From Mucilaginibacter aurantiaciroseus (GTDB lineage: Bacteria > Bacteroidota > Bacteroidia > Sphingobacteriales > Sphingobacteriaceae): a stretch of DNA of 64,000 nt. The stretch is taken from the NCBI RefSeq assembly GCF_024055595.1, contig NZ_JAMXOF010000003.1:62001-126000 (forward strand), read 5' to 3'. Shown here piece by piece: positions 8,437 to 17,659 of this stretch. Made by a program: the position numbers and the translations under genes. Under the pieces are notes generated by a model that was given only the letters and a program-made list of their open reading frames with translations, searched no databases and was not told the origin of the DNA. Every line of letters begins with the position of its first letter. The first letter of the stretch is position 1.

Positions 8437-11253
8437 ATGCCAAGAGATACTTCCATCAAATCCGTTTTAATTATTGGTTCGGGCCCTATTATTATAGGCC
8501 AGGCGTGTGAGTTTGATTATGCCGGTTCGCAGGCTGCCCTTTCGTTGAAAGATGAAGGCATCATCGTATCCATCATCAACAGCAACCCCGCCACCATCAT
8601 GACCGATAAGGTTATTGGCGACCATGTTTACCTGCTGCCGCTTAATGTAGAAAGCTTAGAAAAAATACTCATCGAACAGAAAATTGACGCCGTACTGCCT
8701 ACTATGGGTGGCCAAACCGCGTTGAATCTCTGTATTGAGGCTGATGAGCAGGGCTTATGGAAAAAATACGGGGTTAAAATTATAGGGGTTGATATTGCCG
8801 CTATCGAAAAAACAGAGAACCGCGAAGCCTTCCGCCAGTTAATGGTTGATATAGGCATAGGGGTTGCTCCCTCAAAAATTGCCAACTCTTTCCTGGAGGG
8901 TAAAGAAGCCGCGCAAGAAATTGGTTTCCCGCTGGTTATTCGCCCAAGCTATACCCTTGGTGGTAAAGGCGCGGGCTTTGTACATAAAAAAGAGGAATTT
9001 GACGCTGCTTTAAGTCGCGGCCTGCAGGCATCTCCAACCCACGAGGTTTTGGTAGAGCAAGCCGTTTTAGGGTGGAAAGAATACGAATTAGAGTTATTAA
9101 GGGACGGTAATGATAACGTTATTATCATCTGTTCTATCGAAAACTTCGACCCGATGGGTATCCACACCGGCGACTCGATAACCGTGGCCCCAGCCATGAC
9201 CCTGAGCGACCGCTGCTACCAGGAAATGCGTAACCAGGCCATCAAAATGATGCGTGCCATTGGTAACTTCGCAGGTGGCTGTAATGTACAATTTTCTGTC
9301 AACCCGGCAGATGAAAGCATTATCGCTATAGAGATCAACCCTCGTGTATCGCGCTCATCAGCATTAGCATCAAAAGCAACAGGTTACCCAATTGCCAAAA
9401 TAGCTGCAAAGCTGGCCATTGGTTACAACCTCGATGAAATAGAGAACCAGATCACCAAAACAACTTCGGCTTACTTTGAGCCAACTTTGGATTATGTGAT
9501 CGTGAAGATCCCCCGCTGGAACTTCGATAAATTTAAAGGCGCTAACCGCGAACTTGGCCTTACCATGAAATCGGTAGGCGAGGTGATGGGTATTGGCCGT
9601 AGCTTTATAGAAGCTTTACAGAAAGCTTGCCAGAGTTTAGAGATTGGCCGTGCCGGCCTTGGTGCCGATGGCCGCCAAAGCCGCAACCTGGACGAGATTA
9701 TGCATAGCCTGGAGCATCCAAGCTGGGACAGGTTGTTCCACATTTACGATGCCATGAGCCTGGGTGTGCCAATAGAGTCTATCCGTAAGGTAACTAAGAT
9801 CGACCGTTGGTTCCTGAACCAGATCCAGGATGTAGTGAATGTAGAAACTGAACTGCGCCGTTACTCGCTAAATAATATTCCAGAAGATTTCTTTTTCACC
9901 CTTAAACAGCGTGGTTTCTCGGATACACAAATTGCCTACGTTTTAGGGAATGTAACCGAAGAGGATGTTTACCAGCGCCGCAAAGCACTGGGTATAAAAC
10001 GTGTTTATAAAATGGTGGATACCTGCGCGGCTGAGTTTGCTGCCAAAACACCGTACTATTACTCAACTTACGAAGGCGAAAACGAATCGATCGTATCTGA
10101 TAAAAAGAAGATCATCGTATTGGGATCGGGCCCTAACCGTATTGGACAGGGTATCGAGTTTGATTACAGCTGTGTGCATGGTTTATTGGCCGCTAAAGAA
10201 AGCGGTTACGAAGCCATCATGATCAACTGTAACCCCGAGACCGTATCTACCGACTTTAACATGGCCGACAAGCTGTACTTTGAGCCCGTTTTCTGGGAGC
10301 ATGTACGCGAAATCATCGACCTGGAGAAACCGGAAGGTGTGATCGTACAGCTTGGTGGCCAAACAGCCCTTAAAATGGCCGAGAAGTTGCATGAGCATGG
10401 CATCAAGATCATCGGTACATCATTTAACGATATGGATGCTGCCGAAGACCGCGGCCGTTTTAGCGATCTGTTAAAAGAATTAGAGATCCCTTACCCTAAA
10501 TACGGTGTTGCTGAAAGTGCAGAAGAAGCACTGATTGTAGCGCACGAAGTAGGCTACCCGGTATTGGTACGCCCAAGCTACGTACTTGGCGGCCAGGGCA
10601 TGAGCATCGTGATAAACGATGAGGACCTGGAGAAAGCTGTGGTAAACCTGTTGAAAAACTTACCTGGAAATAGGGTATTAATTGACCACTTCCTGGATCG
10701 CGCTTCCGAAACTGAGTCGGATTCTATCCACGATGGAGAGGATGTGCATATTATTGGTTTGATGGAACACATTGAGCCTGCCGGAATCCACTCGGGAGAC
10801 TCTTTCGCGGTATTGCCACCATTTGATCTGAGCGATAATGTTATCCGGCAGATGGAAGAATATACTGCCAAAATAGCACGTGCATTAAATGTTCGCGGCT
10901 TGCTTAATATCCAGTTCGCAGTTAAAGAAGATAAGGTATTTGTGATAGAGGCAAACCCGCGTGCATCACGTACAGTGCCGTTTATAGCTAAGGCTTACGA
11001 TGTACCTTACATCAACATTGCCGCCAAAGTAATGCTTGGCGTTAACAAACTAAAAGACTTTACCATTGAGCGCAAGCTTATAGGATATGCAATAAAAGAA
11101 CCTGTGTTTTCGTTTGATAAGTTCCCGGAAATAAACAAAGAGTTAGGACCCGAAATGAAATCTACAGGCGAGGCGATCAGGTTTATACCCGACTTGCAGG
11201 ACCCGTATTTTAGGCATCTGTATAAAGAAAAATCAATGTATTTGAGCAAGTAA
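8437..11253 (+). CDS. carB: carbamoyl-phosphate synthase large subunit, without the allosteric domain
   Basis: Makes carbamoyl phosphate from bicarbonate, ammonia (channelled from CarA) and two ATP, feeding arginine and pyrimidine synthesis. Two homologous ATP-grasp halves are clear: the first opens with VLIIGSGPIIIGQACEFDYA, the second with IIVLGSGPNRIGQGIEFDYS near residue 560. At 938 residues it stops where the C-terminal MGS-like allosteric domain begins in the 1073-residue E. coli enzyme, and nothing resembling that domain follows the stop codon. UMP/ornithine control as in E. coli is therefore unlikely. No carA is in the window. Confidence 0.96.
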   Translation: MPRDTSIKSVLIIGSGPIIIGQACEFDYAGSQAALSLKDEGIIVSIINSNPATIMTDKVIGDHVYLLPLNVESLEKILIEQKIDAVLPTMGGQTALNLCIEADEQGLWKKYGVKIIGVDIAAIEKTENREAFRQLMVDIGIGVAPSKIANSFLEGKEAAQEIGFPLVIRPSYTLGGKGAGFVHKKEEFDAALSRGLQASPTHEVLVEQAVLGWKEYELELLRDGNDNVIIICSIENFDPMGIHTGDSITVAPAMTLSDRCYQEMRNQAIKMMRAIGNFAGGCNVQFSVNPADESIIAIEINPRVSRSSALASKATGYPIAKIAAKLAIGYNLDEIENQITKTTSAYFEPTLDYVIVKIPRWNFDKFKGANRELGLTMKSVGEVMGIGRSFIEALQKACQSLEIGRAGLGADGRQSRNLDEIMHSLEHPSWDRLFHIYDAMSLGVPIESIRKVTKIDRWFLNQIQDVVNVETELRRYSLNNIPEDFFFTLKQRGFSDTQIAYVLGNVTEEDVYQRRKALGIKRVYKMVDTCAAEFAAKTPYYYSTYEGENESIVSDKKKIIVLGSGPNRIGQGIEFDYSCVHGLLAAKESGYEAIMINCNPETVSTDFNMADKLYFEPVFWEHVREIIDLEKPEGVIVQLGGQTALKMAEKLHEHGIKIIGTSFNDMDAAEDRGRFSDLLKELEIPYPKYGVAESAEEALIVAHEVGYPVLVRPSYVLGGQGMSIVINDEDLEKAVVNLLKNLPGNRVLIDHFLDRASETESDSIHDGEDVHIIGLMEHIEPAGIHSGDSFAVLPPFDLSDNVIRQMEEYTAKIARALNVRGLLNIQFAVKEDKVFVIEANPRASRTVPFIAKAYDVPYINIAAKVMLGVNKLKDFTIERKLIGYAIKEPVFSFDKFPEINKELGPEMKSTGEAIRFIPDLQDPYFRHLYKEKSMYLSK

Positions 11254-11338
11254 TACAAAAACTGGCATCAGTTTTGAATTTAAGGTTAGCGCCGTATATT
11301 TTTGTGGCGGCTAAATGGTTTAATTTAGTACTATAAGA

Positions 11339-12031
11339 TTGAAAGTTAGTTTAAAGAATACGCCGGTCGTTAATCTGAGCAATATCGACCCGGAGGATGT
11401 AAGTGATGTTTTGTTAAAGATCGAAAGATCGTTCAATATCCGGTTCACAGACGAAGACCTTACCCACGTGAAAACTTTTGGCGCCATGTGCGACATGGTT
11501 GTAAATAAGGTTAAACAAGTTCAAAGTGACAGTTGCACTACCCAGCAGGCTTTTTACAAATTGCGTAATGCAATTAACGCTAAAAAACCAATTGAGAAAT
11601 GCGACCTTAAGCCACAAACTAAACTGTGCGAGCTTTTCCCACGCGATAACCGCATAGAGGTTGTTGCCGATCTGGAAAACGAGATGGGTTTACACATGAA
11701 CCTGTTGCGCCCCAAACCGGGTGTAGTATGGGCATTTTCCGTAGCACTTTTGGCCTCTGTTACTGTTAGCTTTATGTTTGGTATAATTGGTTACATAGGT
11801 ATGGTAATTTCTATCACAGGCTTAATATTGGCAGGCAAATTTGGACGCGAGCTTAAGGTAAAAACCCTTGGTGACCTGTCAGAAAAAATTGCCCGCGAGC
11901 ATTTTCTTAAATGCCGCCGCGACGCTTCAACCGTTAACCGCGCCGAAGTAGCAGATAAAGTAAAAGAATTGTTTGCCGATTACCTTCATGTTGAACCTAC
12001 ATCTTTAAGAAAAGAGGCAAGGTTTGCGTAA
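11339..12031 (+). CDS. acyl-carrier-protein-like domain fused to a two-helix membrane segment
   Basis: A 230-residue protein. Residues about 15-60 look like an ACP-type helical bundle (IDPEDVSDVLLKIERSF then FTDEDLTHVKTFGAMCDMV), but the DSL motif that carries phosphopantetheine is not present in the first domain. Two hydrophobic helices follow at about 130-170 (WAFSVALLASVTVSFMFG and YIGMVISITGLILA). The C-terminal 60 residues look again like an ACP-style domain ending in a conserved-looking VEPTSLRKEARF. Starts at TTG. Function is unknown; a membrane-tethered scaffold in lipid synthesis is one guess. Confidence 0.6.
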   Translation: MKVSLKNTPVVNLSNIDPEDVSDVLLKIERSFNIRFTDEDLTHVKTFGAMCDMVVNKVKQVQSDSCTTQQAFYKLRNAINAKKPIEKCDLKPQTKLCELFPRDNRIEVVADLENEMGLHMNLLRPKPGVVWAFSVALLASVTVSFMFGIIGYIGMVISITGLILAGKFGRELKVKTLGDLSEKIAREHFLKCRRDASTVNRAEVADKVKELFADYLHVEPTSLRKEARFA

Positions 12032-12104
12032 AGAATATTTAATGAATATTTGAGATAGCGATGGGTTTGATACCATCGCTATTTTTTTTTAATCGCACTC
12101 AGCG

Positions 12105-12205
12105 CGTCATTGCGGTGGCGATATGGACGTGGCAATCTTCGATAGTTATGAAGCAGAATTTCTATTGAATATTGCCACGCTACCCTCGTAATAACGAGCT
12201 GGGAA
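12105..12205. repeat. dispersed intergenic inverted repeat (GTCATTGCG family)
   Basis: Starts GCGTCATTGCGG, contains GTGGCAATCTTCGATAG and the partial complement TATTGCCACGCTA, and ends near CGTAATAACGAGC. The same words recur at 43230-43350, 43600-43650 and 46480-46568. Confidence 0.6.
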
Positions 12206-12232
12206 TACGAGAATTAGATTGACCGCTGCCAA

Positions 12233-12697
12233 CTATCTATCCACCATCAAACCCCAAACTTCAAATGTTATCCTCGCTTTGGGATTAACTTTTTCCTGAT
12301 GCTGTTTACTGCCAACTACCGTATCCCCGGCAAAGTGTTGCATATCATCGGCAATTAAAGCACGCTGGGCTACGCCTTGTATAATTACGCCGCGGCCTTT
12401 TAATTGGGTTGGCAGGGTGATGTTGTAGTTTTTAAAATGTGCGGCAATGATCTTTCCGCCGCCGGCATCCATTTCAAACCAGCCACCTTTTTCTTTGGTT
12501 ACACGGATGAGTGTGCCTGTTAAGGCTGTGGTTTGCCTTATTTTCTTGCCCATAAAGTCTTCAATTTTTGTGGCAGGAACGGGTGCTATACCATTTGGCT
12601 TATGGCCAAACACCATACCATGTGGCAGGTGCACATGCTTTTGAGCAAAGCCAGCAAAGCCGCAAAAAATAAAAAAGGCGAATACTATTTTCTTCAT
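12233..12697 (-). CDS. DUF4920 domain-containing exported protein
   Basis: A 154-residue protein with a signal peptide (MKKIVFAFFIFCGFAGFAQ). The core has the DUF4920 pattern: an IEDFMGKKI-type block, LTGTLIRVTKEKGGWFEM, then ITLPTQLKGRGVIIQGVAQ. In many members the KKG-W segment reads QKKGCW with a Cys; here it is EKGGW. A small OB-like periplasmic domain is likely; its role is not known. Convergent with the ACP-like gene and divergent from rnhB. Confidence 0.75.
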   Translation of the reverse strand: MKKIVFAFFIFCGFAGFAQKHVHLPHGMVFGHKPNGIAPVPATKIEDFMGKKIRQTTALTGTLIRVTKEKGGWFEMDAGGGKIIAAHFKNYNITLPTQLKGRGVIIQGVAQRALIADDMQHFAGDTVVGSKQHQEKVNPKARITFEVWGLMVDR

Positions 12698-12828
12698 TAC
12701 CCTGTTTTAACATTCTTAGTAGTTGTTAGTTTGAAATATTTAGCCTCAAGGCTTTATTTTTCAATAGCTATTGGGCACAGGCCACTTATTTTAAGATATT
12801 TGTACTACAGCAAGAAAAGAGCAAACGG

Positions 12829-13446
12829 ATGTTATTAGCAAGTTACCAACACGAATTTATTGAAGCAGGATGTGACGAGGCCGGTCGTGGCTGCCTTGCC
12901 GGGCCTGTATTTGCTGCGGCCGTTATTCTGCCGCGCGGTTTTGACCACCATTTGCTTAATGATTCTAAACAGCTAACCGAAGACGTGCGCTACCAGCTTC
13001 GTGAAGAAATTGAAGCAAAAGCTGTAGCCCACGCCGTTGCCTGGTGCGATAATATCGAGATAGATGAGATCAACATCTTAAATGCGTCCTTCCTGGCGAT
13101 GCACCGCGCTATTGATAAGCTGCTTTGCATCCCCCAGTTTTTAATTATCGATGGTAACCGCTTTAACAAATACCGCGAAACACCTCACCATTGTATTGTA
13201 GAGGGCGATGCCAAATACTTCAGCATTGCGGCAGCATCTATCCTTGCCAAAACCTACCGCGATGATTATATGAAGCAAATTGCATTAGAGCACCCCGAGT
13301 ACGAATGGCACAGCAACAAAGGCTACCCAACCATCATTCACCGTAAAATGGTGTTGCAGCATGGGCATACGCCATACCACCGTAAAACCTTTAAGGTAAC
13401 CCAGCCCCCGGTACGTATTTCTAAAGAGATAATTGATAAAGCTTAA
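12829..13446 (+). CDS. rnhB: ribonuclease HII
   Basis: Removes ribonucleotides from DNA and RNA in RNA-DNA hybrids. Length (205 residues) is normal. The active-site block GCDEAGRGCLAGPVFAAAV carries the first two acidic residues (Asp-Glu) and the GRG signature; the third Asp is in LIIDGNRF and the fourth in VEGDAKYFSIAAASILAKT. The tail has SNKGYPTIIHRKMVLQHG. The ATG giving MLLASYQHEFIEAG leaves the usual short lead before the active site. Confidence 0.96.
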   Translation: MLLASYQHEFIEAGCDEAGRGCLAGPVFAAAVILPRGFDHHLLNDSKQLTEDVRYQLREEIEAKAVAHAVAWCDNIEIDEINILNASFLAMHRAIDKLLCIPQFLIIDGNRFNKYRETPHHCIVEGDAKYFSIAAASILAKTYRDDYMKQIALEHPEYEWHSNKGYPTIIHRKMVLQHGHTPYHRKTFKVTQPPVRISKEIIDKA

Positions 13447-13455
13447 AGGGTTTTA

Positions 13456-13463
13456 TACCTTTG
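13456..13463 (+). promoter_or_regulatory. TAnnTTTG box for the glycosyltransferase gene
   Basis: TACCTTTG, ending 21 bases before the proposed TTG start of the next gene; it lies ten bases past the rnhB stop, so the gene need not depend on rnhB transcription. Confidence 0.5.
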
Positions 13464-13484
13464 GTTAACCAATTACGCTAACGC

Positions 13485-14678
13485 TTGAGGATATTAATAT
13501 TAACGCACCGCGCACCGTTCCCGCAAAATGGCGGCTACCCCATTGTGGTAGGTAATACCATAAAAGGTTTGGTAGCACTTGGGCATGATGTTACGCTGAT
13601 ATCCCTCAACATAAAAAAGAAAAGCGCCCCGCGGGAGCGCGATGAGCTGCTCGAAAAAATAAATTATACCGAGTACGACATTGATACCCGCGTAACCATG
13701 ATAGAGGCGGTAAGCAATCTGTTCACCAATAACTCTTACAATATTGATAAGTATTATAATGCCGGGTTCGAAAAGTTACTGTTCAGGCACTTGACGGATA
13801 ATAAGTACGACATCATCCAACTGGAAGGCATCTTTGTAGCGCCTTACCTCGATATCATCCGCAGGAACTCTAAAGCCAAAGTAATTTTTAGGGCACATAA
13901 CATCGAGCACCAGGTTTGGCAAAAGCTTGCCCGGCAAAAAAGCGACCCCTTTAAACGATGGTACCTGAGATTACTTGCCCGGCGCATTAAAAACTACGAG
14001 CTGGAATTGCTGAATAAATTTGATGGTATAGTAGCATTTACCGAGCAGGATAAAACTTCTATACTGTCATTCGGCACTAAAATACCGCTTACCGTTTTGC
14101 CTATCGGGATAGACCTGTCGCTATACAAACCAGACCATTCTAAAGAAGACTTTCCGAGCCTTTTTTTCCTGGGCTCACTCGATTGGTTACCCAACCGCGA
14201 GGGAATAGAATGGTTTATCGATAACTTCCATAAAGACCTTACCGACGGCGACCTGAAAGCTAAATTCTATGTAGCCGGCCATAACATCCCCGAGCAGTTT
14301 GACGATTATGAGGTGCTGGGCAAGGTGTTCATTCATGGGGAGGTTGACGATGCATTGGAGTTTGTGAACAGCAAATCTATCATGATAGTGCCGCTCCTTT
14401 CGGGTGGTGGTATGCGGGTGAAGATAGTTGAAGGTATGGCCATGGAAAAATGCATCATCTCTACCTCACTTGGTGCCGAGGGGATTAACATCCAAAATGG
14501 TAAAAATATCATCATCGCTAATGATACCGACGAATTTCATAATGCCATGCGTAAATGCATTACAGATGAACATTATTGTCATGAGATTGGCCGCAATGCC
14601 CGGCGCCTGATAGAGCAGCAGCACGATGTAAATACCATAACACATCTGCTTGCCGAATTTTATCAATCAATTATATAA
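13485..14678 (+). CDS. GT4-family glycosyltransferase
   Basis: A 397-residue GT-B fold enzyme. The N-terminal domain begins MRILILTHRAPFPQNGGYP, the nucleotide-sugar donor side shows FLGSLDWLPNREGIEWF, and the EX7E-type block is VKIVEGMAMEKCIISTSLG preceded by PLLSGGGMR. It resembles the GT4 proteins found in cell-surface polysaccharide loci, but here it stands alone between rnhB and gcvT, so donor and acceptor cannot be told. The start codon is TTG; an ATG is not available near the N-terminal motif. Confidence 0.82.
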   Translation: MRILILTHRAPFPQNGGYPIVVGNTIKGLVALGHDVTLISLNIKKKSAPRERDELLEKINYTEYDIDTRVTMIEAVSNLFTNNSYNIDKYYNAGFEKLLFRHLTDNKYDIIQLEGIFVAPYLDIIRRNSKAKVIFRAHNIEHQVWQKLARQKSDPFKRWYLRLLARRIKNYELELLNKFDGIVAFTEQDKTSILSFGTKIPLTVLPIGIDLSLYKPDHSKEDFPSLFFLGSLDWLPNREGIEWFIDNFHKDLTDGDLKAKFYVAGHNIPEQFDDYEVLGKVFIHGEVDDALEFVNSKSIMIVPLLSGGGMRVKIVEGMAMEKCIISTSLGAEGINIQNGKNIIIANDTDEFHNAMRKCITDEHYCHEIGRNARRLIEQQHDVNTITHLLAEFYQSII

Positions 14679-14705
14679 TCTGCCTGCGTACTACAGCTAT
14701 TTTGC

Positions 14706-14713
14706 TATTTTTG
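14706..14713 (+). promoter_or_regulatory. TAnnTTTG box for gcvT
   Basis: TATTTTTG, 20 bases before the gcvT ATG. Confidence 0.5.
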
Positions 14714-14732
14714 CCCCGATATAATTTTCACC

Positions 14733-15812
14733 ATGAAAAATACAGCTTTAACACAAGTACATACCAACCTGGGTGCCAAAATGGTGCCGTTTGCGGGCTA
14801 CAACATGCCTGTACAATACGTTGGCATCAATGCCGAACATGATACCGTGCGCAAGGGCGTAGGTGTATTTGATGTGAGCCACATGGGTGAATTTATTTTG
14901 AAAGGCGATAAAGCGCTTGACCTGATCCAGCGTGTTACCAGTAATGATGCCTCTAAACTATATGATGGAAAAGTGCAATACTCTTGCCTGCCAAACGAAA
15001 ATGGCGGTATTGTAGATGACCTGTTGGTTTACCGCATGGATGAGAAAACATACATGCTGGTTGTTAACGCTTCAAACATCGAAAAAGACTGGAACTGGAT
15101 AAGCAAATTTAATACTGAAGGTGTGGATATGAAAGATATCTCAGACCGTACTTCGTTACTTGCCGTACAAGGCCCTAAAGCGGCTGACGCGCTGCAAAGC
15201 TTAACGGACATCGACCTGGCTTCGATGGAGTATTATACTTTTACAAAAGGCAAATTTGCAGGTATTGATAATGTGGTGGTATCCGCAACTGGGTATACCG
15301 GTGCAGGTGGCTTCGAAATTTATTTTGATAACGAGCATGCCGATTTCATCTGGAGCGAAGTGTTTAAAGCAGGCGCGCCTTTCGGTATAAAGCCAATTGG
15401 CTTAGCTGCACGCGATACCCTGCGTTTAGAGATGGGCTTCTGCCTTTACGGAAACGATATTGATGATACCACATCGCCGTTAGAAGCCGGCCTTGGCTGG
15501 GTAACTAAATTCAGCAAGGCGTTTACCAATTCAGAGGCCCTGCAACAACAAAAAGCAGCAGGTGTAGAACGCAAGTTAATTGGCTTTGAAATGATAGATC
15601 GCGGCATCCCACGCCACGATTACCAGATAGTTGACGCTGATGGTAACGTTATTGGCAAAGTAACCTCGGGCACCCAATCGCCATCGCTGCAAAAAGCAAT
15701 CGGCCTGGGCTACGTAAAAAATGAATTTGCCAAAGAAGGCACCGAAATCTTCATCCTTATCCGCGATAATAAAGTAAAAGCGCAGGTTGTAAAACCACCG
15801 TTTTATAAATAA
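14733..15812 (+). CDS. gcvT: aminomethyltransferase (glycine cleavage system T protein)
   Basis: Transfers the methylene group from the lipoyl-bound aminomethyl intermediate of H-protein to tetrahydrofolate, releasing ammonia. The 359-residue protein has the family blocks [24 protein letters not shown] with the folate-site region, [11 protein letters not shown] and [14 protein letters not shown], and the C-terminal [12 protein letters not shown]. Other glycine cleavage genes are not in the window. It is followed by a perfect inverted repeat that could terminate it before comB. Confidence 0.96.
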   Translation: MKNTALTQVHTNLGAKMVPFAGYNMPVQYVGINAEHDTVRKGVGVFDVSHMGEFILKGDKALDLIQRVTSNDASKLYDGKVQYSCLPNENGGIVDDLLVYRMDEKTYMLVVNASNIEKDWNWISKFNTEGVDMKDISDRTSLLAVQGPKAADALQSLTDIDLASMEYYTFTKGKFAGIDNVVVSATGYTGAGGFEIYFDNEHADFIWSEVFKAGAPFGIKPIGLAARDTLRLEMGFCLYGNDIDDTTSPLEAGLGWVTKFSKAFTNSEALQQQKAAGVERKLIGFEMIDRGIPRHDYQIVDADGNVIGKVTSGTQSPSLQKAIGLGYVKNEFAKEGTEIFILIRDNKVKAQVVKPPFYK

Positions 15813-15834
15813 CAGGGCTTTGCCCGTCATTGTA

Positions 15835-15877
15835 TCATTAGGTCATTGCGTCATTTTTTTGACCCATGACCTAATGA
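15835..15877. repeat. word-repeat inverted repeat between gcvT and comB
   Basis: Perfect 12-base arms (TCATTAGGTCAT and ATGACCTAATGA) around a loop with a T tract. The same words (AATGAC, CCTAATGAC, TTGACC) continue up to and into the comB start codon, so the gap is built almost wholly from copies of one word and its complement. Confidence 0.7.
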
Positions 15878-15908
15878 TTTTCCAATAACCTAATGACACA
15901 TTGACCCA

Positions 15909-16628
15909 ATGACTGCGAAAGCTTTAGATGTTTGCCTTACTCCCGCCCTTATCCCATTATATAACGTGTCGGATTATGTTGTCGTGGTAATAGATATTTT
16001 CAGAGCTACGTCGTCTATTTGCTATGGCATCGAAAATGGTGCCGAAGCTATTATCCCGGTATCTGAAGTTGAAGAATGTGCCGCCTACCGCGAAAAAGGG
16101 CTAAACTACCTCATCGCTGCCGAACGCGATGGCAAAGTGGTAGAAGGGTTCGATTTTGGCAACTCTCCGTTCTCATACACTATCGAAAAGGTATCAGGCA
16201 AAACCGTGGTGCTTACTACTACTAACGGTACACACGCCCTGCATTTATCGCGCAGTGCAAAAAAGATCGTCATCGGCTCTTTCCTTAATTTAACCGCGCT
16301 TTGCAACTGGTTAAAAACGCAGCAGGAAAACATCCTGCTGGTTTGCGCCGGGTGGAAAAACAACTTTAACCTGGAGGATACCCTTTTTGCAGGTGCGGTT
16401 GTAGAACAACTAAAAAGCAGCGGCTTTATCCTCGATGATCCCGCCATTGCTGCTAACGATCTGTTCCAAATAGGCAAAAGCAATATCGGCCAATATCTCA
16501 GCAAAACATCCCACGGCGAACGCCTCAAAAAACTCGGCATCGAAAAAGATATTGAATTTTGCCTGCAGGTTGATCTGACGACTGCCATACCAGTTTTGGA
16601 TGGCGATAGGCTGGTTAAGCTTGTTTAG
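15909..16628 (+). CDS. comB: 2-phosphosulfolactate phosphatase family protein
   Basis: Members hydrolyse (R)-2-phospho-3-sulfolactate to sulfolactate. The 239-residue product begins MTAKALDVCLTPALIPLYN, followed by VVVIDIFRATSSI, the signature acidic block of ComB, then GFDFGNSPF and TTTNGTHALHLS. The archaeal use is coenzyme M synthesis, which is not expected here. In Bacteroidota a role in making sulfonates for sulfonolipids is a reasonable inference but is not shown by this sequence. Its last 14 bases overlap the convergent DUF4349 gene. Confidence 0.85.
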   Translation: MTAKALDVCLTPALIPLYNVSDYVVVVIDIFRATSSICYGIENGAEAIIPVSEVEECAAYREKGLNYLIAAERDGKVVEGFDFGNSPFSYTIEKVSGKTVVLTTTNGTHALHLSRSAKKIVIGSFLNLTALCNWLKTQQENILLVCAGWKNNFNLEDTLFAGAVVEQLKSSGFILDDPAIAANDLFQIGKSNIGQYLSKTSHGERLKKLGIEKDIEFCLQVDLTTAIPVLDGDRLVKLV

Positions 16629-17550
16629 CCAACCTCCTTTTATTTCTCCATCTTCTTATCCACACGATTATCACCGCTATTATCAATAGTAAATACCAGC
16701 TCGATAATAAACCAAAGAATAAGCCCTGTAAAGACTCCCATCCGCTTATCAAAGCACTCTTAAGTTTATAGCCAAAGCCATTACCTACGGCAACTTGCTC
16801 AGGCTGTTTAGTGTAAAATGTAATGGTTAAGGAACTATACTCAACCTGTTTACTCATGTAATTTAACTGGCCCTGTGTCGATTCTATCTCACTGCGGACC
16901 TGGGTAAGCTTTTCTTCGATATCTAACAAGTCGCGCATTTTGCCGGCGCGGTTAAGCAAGTTCAGGTAGCGTTTTTCCAGTTGTAGTTTATTATCGAGGC
17001 GGGTTTTGGTATCGATAAATTGGGTGGTAACATCCTTTATACGAATATTGCGGCTATCGATCTTGGTGGCAGTAGAAGATACCGTGCCCAAGAAGCTATC
17101 GAAATTTTTTGCCGGGATACGGATGCTGAGCGTGTATTCTTTAGTGCCATACGAACCGTCGGTTGTTTCGCTATCATCTTCGGCATAACCACCAAAGTGC
17201 TTTAACGAGCTGATGATGAGCTTGCGGGTTTCGGCAACATCGCTTGTCTCAAAACGGATATCACCTTCTTTTATGATTTTCTTTTGGATTGCCGCAGGTT
17301 TTTGTTCAACTACTTGTTTAATATCGGCGTTGCCAACGGGTTCATCGATGGTAACTGCTTCACTTACGCCAGACCCTTGCGCTTTACCGTTGACTACAAC
17401 AGGAGGCGCGTACTGCTGACTTGTAACCGATTTTTCTGCTGGCGGCGGCGGCAGTATCACCTCGGTAACTTTTAATTTCTCCTCAGGCTGGTGTTTGCAT
17501 GCGATAACTCCGATCGCTAATATAAATAAGATAGTAAAATACTTTTTCAC
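16615..17550 (-). CDS. DUF4349 domain-containing lipoprotein
   Basis: A 311-residue protein with signal sequence and lipobox ending GVIAC at about residue 18. A low-complexity proline-rich stretch (VILPPPPAEKS) follows, then the DUF4349 core: IKEGDIRFETSDVAETR, LSIRIPAKNFDSFL, VTTQFIDTKTRL and a coiled-coil region (about 190-235) ending EYSSLTITFY. A single membrane helix at about 280-297 (LLLIIAVIIVWI) is followed by a basic tail. The family's role is unknown; a cell-envelope location is certain enough from the topology. Confidence 0.8.
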   Translation of the reverse strand: MKKYFTILFILAIGVIACKHQPEEKLKVTEVILPPPPAEKSVTSQQYAPPVVVNGKAQGSGVSEAVTIDEPVGNADIKQVVEQKPAAIQKKIIKEGDIRFETSDVAETRKLIISSLKHFGGYAEDDSETTDGSYGTKEYTLSIRIPAKNFDSFLGTVSSTATKIDSRNIRIKDVTTQFIDTKTRLDNKLQLEKRYLNLLNRAGKMRDLLDIEEKLTQVRSEIESTQGQLNYMSKQVEYSSLTITFYTKQPEQVAVGNGFGYKLKSALISGWESLQGLFFGLLSSWYLLLIIAVIIVWIRRWRNKRRLAKQA

Positions 17551-17659
17551 AATATAGATTTGGTTAGTTAATAATAAATATACATTATTATATTTTGATT
17601 TAACAAATAAAACAGAATATTATTTTGTTTGTTATTATAGAATTATATAACGTAGATTG

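Noticed and set aside
12032..12232. tRNA gene in the gap after the ACP-like gene
   Set aside because: No T-loop GTTCGA-type box or cloverleaf; the stems belong to the dispersed GTCATTGCG repeat.
16106..16588. 160-codon minus-strand open frame opposite comB
   Set aside because: Antisense shadow of a clear gene; composition typical of a reversed reading.
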